Source: Syntrophomonadaceae bacterium (lineage in GTDB: Bacteria > Bacillota > Syntrophomonadia > Syntrophomonadales > Syntrophomonadaceae). Taken from it: a DNA stretch of 22,496 bases. This document shows, one piece after another, positions 21,795 through 22,496 of the stretch. The stretch is taken from positions 1-22,496 of the forward strand of contig JAAYJY010000130.1 in the NCBI GenBank assembly GCA_012522705.1, read 5' to 3'. A model generated the notes under the pieces. That model had not been told where the DNA came from. It saw only the letters and a program-made list of their open reading frames with translations, and did no database searches. Positions within the stretch are counted from its first letter, which is position 1; every line of letters starts with the position of its first letter. Both the position numbers and the translations under genes were made by a program.

Positions 21795-22496
21795 ATGAAG
21801 AGACTAGCCGAAGGCGTTCAATTCATAAAAGGAGTCGGACCCCGACGCGGGCAGATGCTCAACAGACTTGATCTACATACCGTTTTCGACTTACTTTGGA
21901 ATTTTCCCCGTACTTACCTTGACCGCAGTAAGACCAAACAGATAGCAGCCCTGTCGGATGAAGAGGTCGTTAGTATCAGGGGCACGGTAACTGCCACGAC
22001 CAGCCATCGTACCAGACGGGGCTTTCACCTTTTTAAAGCCCGGGTCGAGGATGACAGCGGCGCGCTGGCAGCGGTGTGGTTCAACCAGTCGTTTCTGTCT
22101 CGGCAGATCAAGACCGGACAGGAACTATTTCTGGTGGGCAAGGTTAAAGCCGGTTATGGGGGGCTGGAGATTCTGCCGACCGAATACGATGTTATCGACC
22201 GGCAGGAAAATTATTTGCCCATTATGCCGGTATATAATCTCACCGAGGGTTTAAGTCAAAAAAGCATACGCTCCCTAATGCTCCATCTTCTAGCCGAATG
22301 CCTTCCTGAATACCCGGAAATTCTAGATCCCGATCTACGGGCACGTTACTATTTGTGTGATATCGGGTATGCCTTGCAGAACGTGCATTTTCCTGCTTCC
22401 CGGGAGGCCTATTTGACTGCGCGCCGGCGCCTGACCTTTGAAGAGCTATTACTCTTCAAGATACATCTGGCTTGGAAAACCGCACCGGCGGTCCAC
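21795..22496 (+). CDS. recG: ATP-dependent DNA helicase RecG, 5' part
   Basis: The frame is open from ATG 21795 to the window edge (234 codons), so only the N-terminal part is seen. It begins MKRLAEGVQFIKGVGPRRGQ, and VGP-R plus LLWNFPRTYLDRS (about 37-49) are the usual RecG wedge-domain opening. An OB-fold follows (VVSIRGTV, HLFKARVEDDSGALAAVWFNQ in parts), then LPIMPVYNLTEGLSQKSIR and the linker FEELLLFKIHL that leads into the helicase domain beyond the window. RecG remodels stalled replication forks and branched DNA. The ribosome site is weak. It follows fakA by 29 bases, as in many Firmicutes. Confidence 0.93.
   Translation, partial: MKRLAEGVQFIKGVGPRRGQMLNRLDLHTVFDLLWNFPRTYLDRSKTKQIAALSDEEVVSIRGTVTATTSHRTRRGFHLFKARVEDDSGALAAVWFNQSFLSRQIKTGQELFLVGKVKAGYGGLEILPTEYDVIDRQENYLPIMPVYNLTEGLSQKSIRSLMLHLLAECLPEYPEILDPDLRARYYLCDIGYALQNVHFPASREAYLTARRRLTFEELLLFKIHLAWKTAPAVH

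Overview
The window looks like a chromosomal segment of an anaerobic, low-to-mid G+C Firmicute. The gene content and order resemble a syntrophic butyrate/fatty-acid oxidiser of the Syntrophomonas type: etfB-etfA followed by a large membrane iron-sulfur oxidoreductase, menaquinone prenylation genes, a siroheme-dependent haem cluster, and the Firmicute rpmB / asp23-like / fakA / recG block. This is inferred from gene order and protein motifs only; no database search was possible. There is no CRISPR array, insertion sequence, prophage, tRNA or rRNA. No gene-free stretch exceeds about 220 bases.

Layout. (1) 1-634: speD with its own promoter and a long terminator hairpin. (2) 755-4726: lipid-quinone and export block: a polyprenyl-synthase-like protein that has lost both catalytic Asp motifs, a UbiA-type prenyltransferase, a normal long-chain polyprenyl diphosphate synthase, tatC and tatA, ending in a terminator hairpin. 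(3) 4751-13535: tightly packed tetrapyrrole operon: precorrin-2 dehydrogenase, hemA, a hemC-cobA-hemD triple fusion, hemB, a NirJ/Ahb-type radical SAM protein, ahbA, ahbB and hemL. (4) 13757-17803: etfB, etfA and the membrane FeS oxidoreductase, closed by a strong terminator. (5) 17837-19421: coaD and hslO. (6) 19447-19700: rpmB on the minus strand. (7) 19762-22496: asp23-like gene, fakA and the first 234 codons of recG, which runs off the window.

How the genes may work together. The haem block can take glutamyl-tRNA to uroporphyrinogen III, methylate it to precorrin-2, make siroheme, decarboxylate it (AhbA/AhbB) and start the radical SAM steps toward Fe-coproporphyrin or haem. The quinone block makes and attaches the prenyl tail. 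The oxidoreductase next door has a NarI-like membrane domain (expected b haems) and would pass electrons from EtfAB to menaquinone. The region therefore reads as a redox enzyme beside the makers of its two cofactors.

Most notable points: the pseudo-enzyme-like prenyl synthase paralogue beside an intact one; the HemC-CobA-HemD fusion with a well-formed in-frame ribosome binding site and ATG at the HemC/CobA joint; only one of the two radical SAM proteins expected for siroheme-to-haem conversion; a terminator-like hairpin immediately upstream of the haem operon with no room for a promoter after it; and a long stem-loop between etfA and the oxidoreductase. Ten of the 23 genes appear to use GTG or TTG starts.
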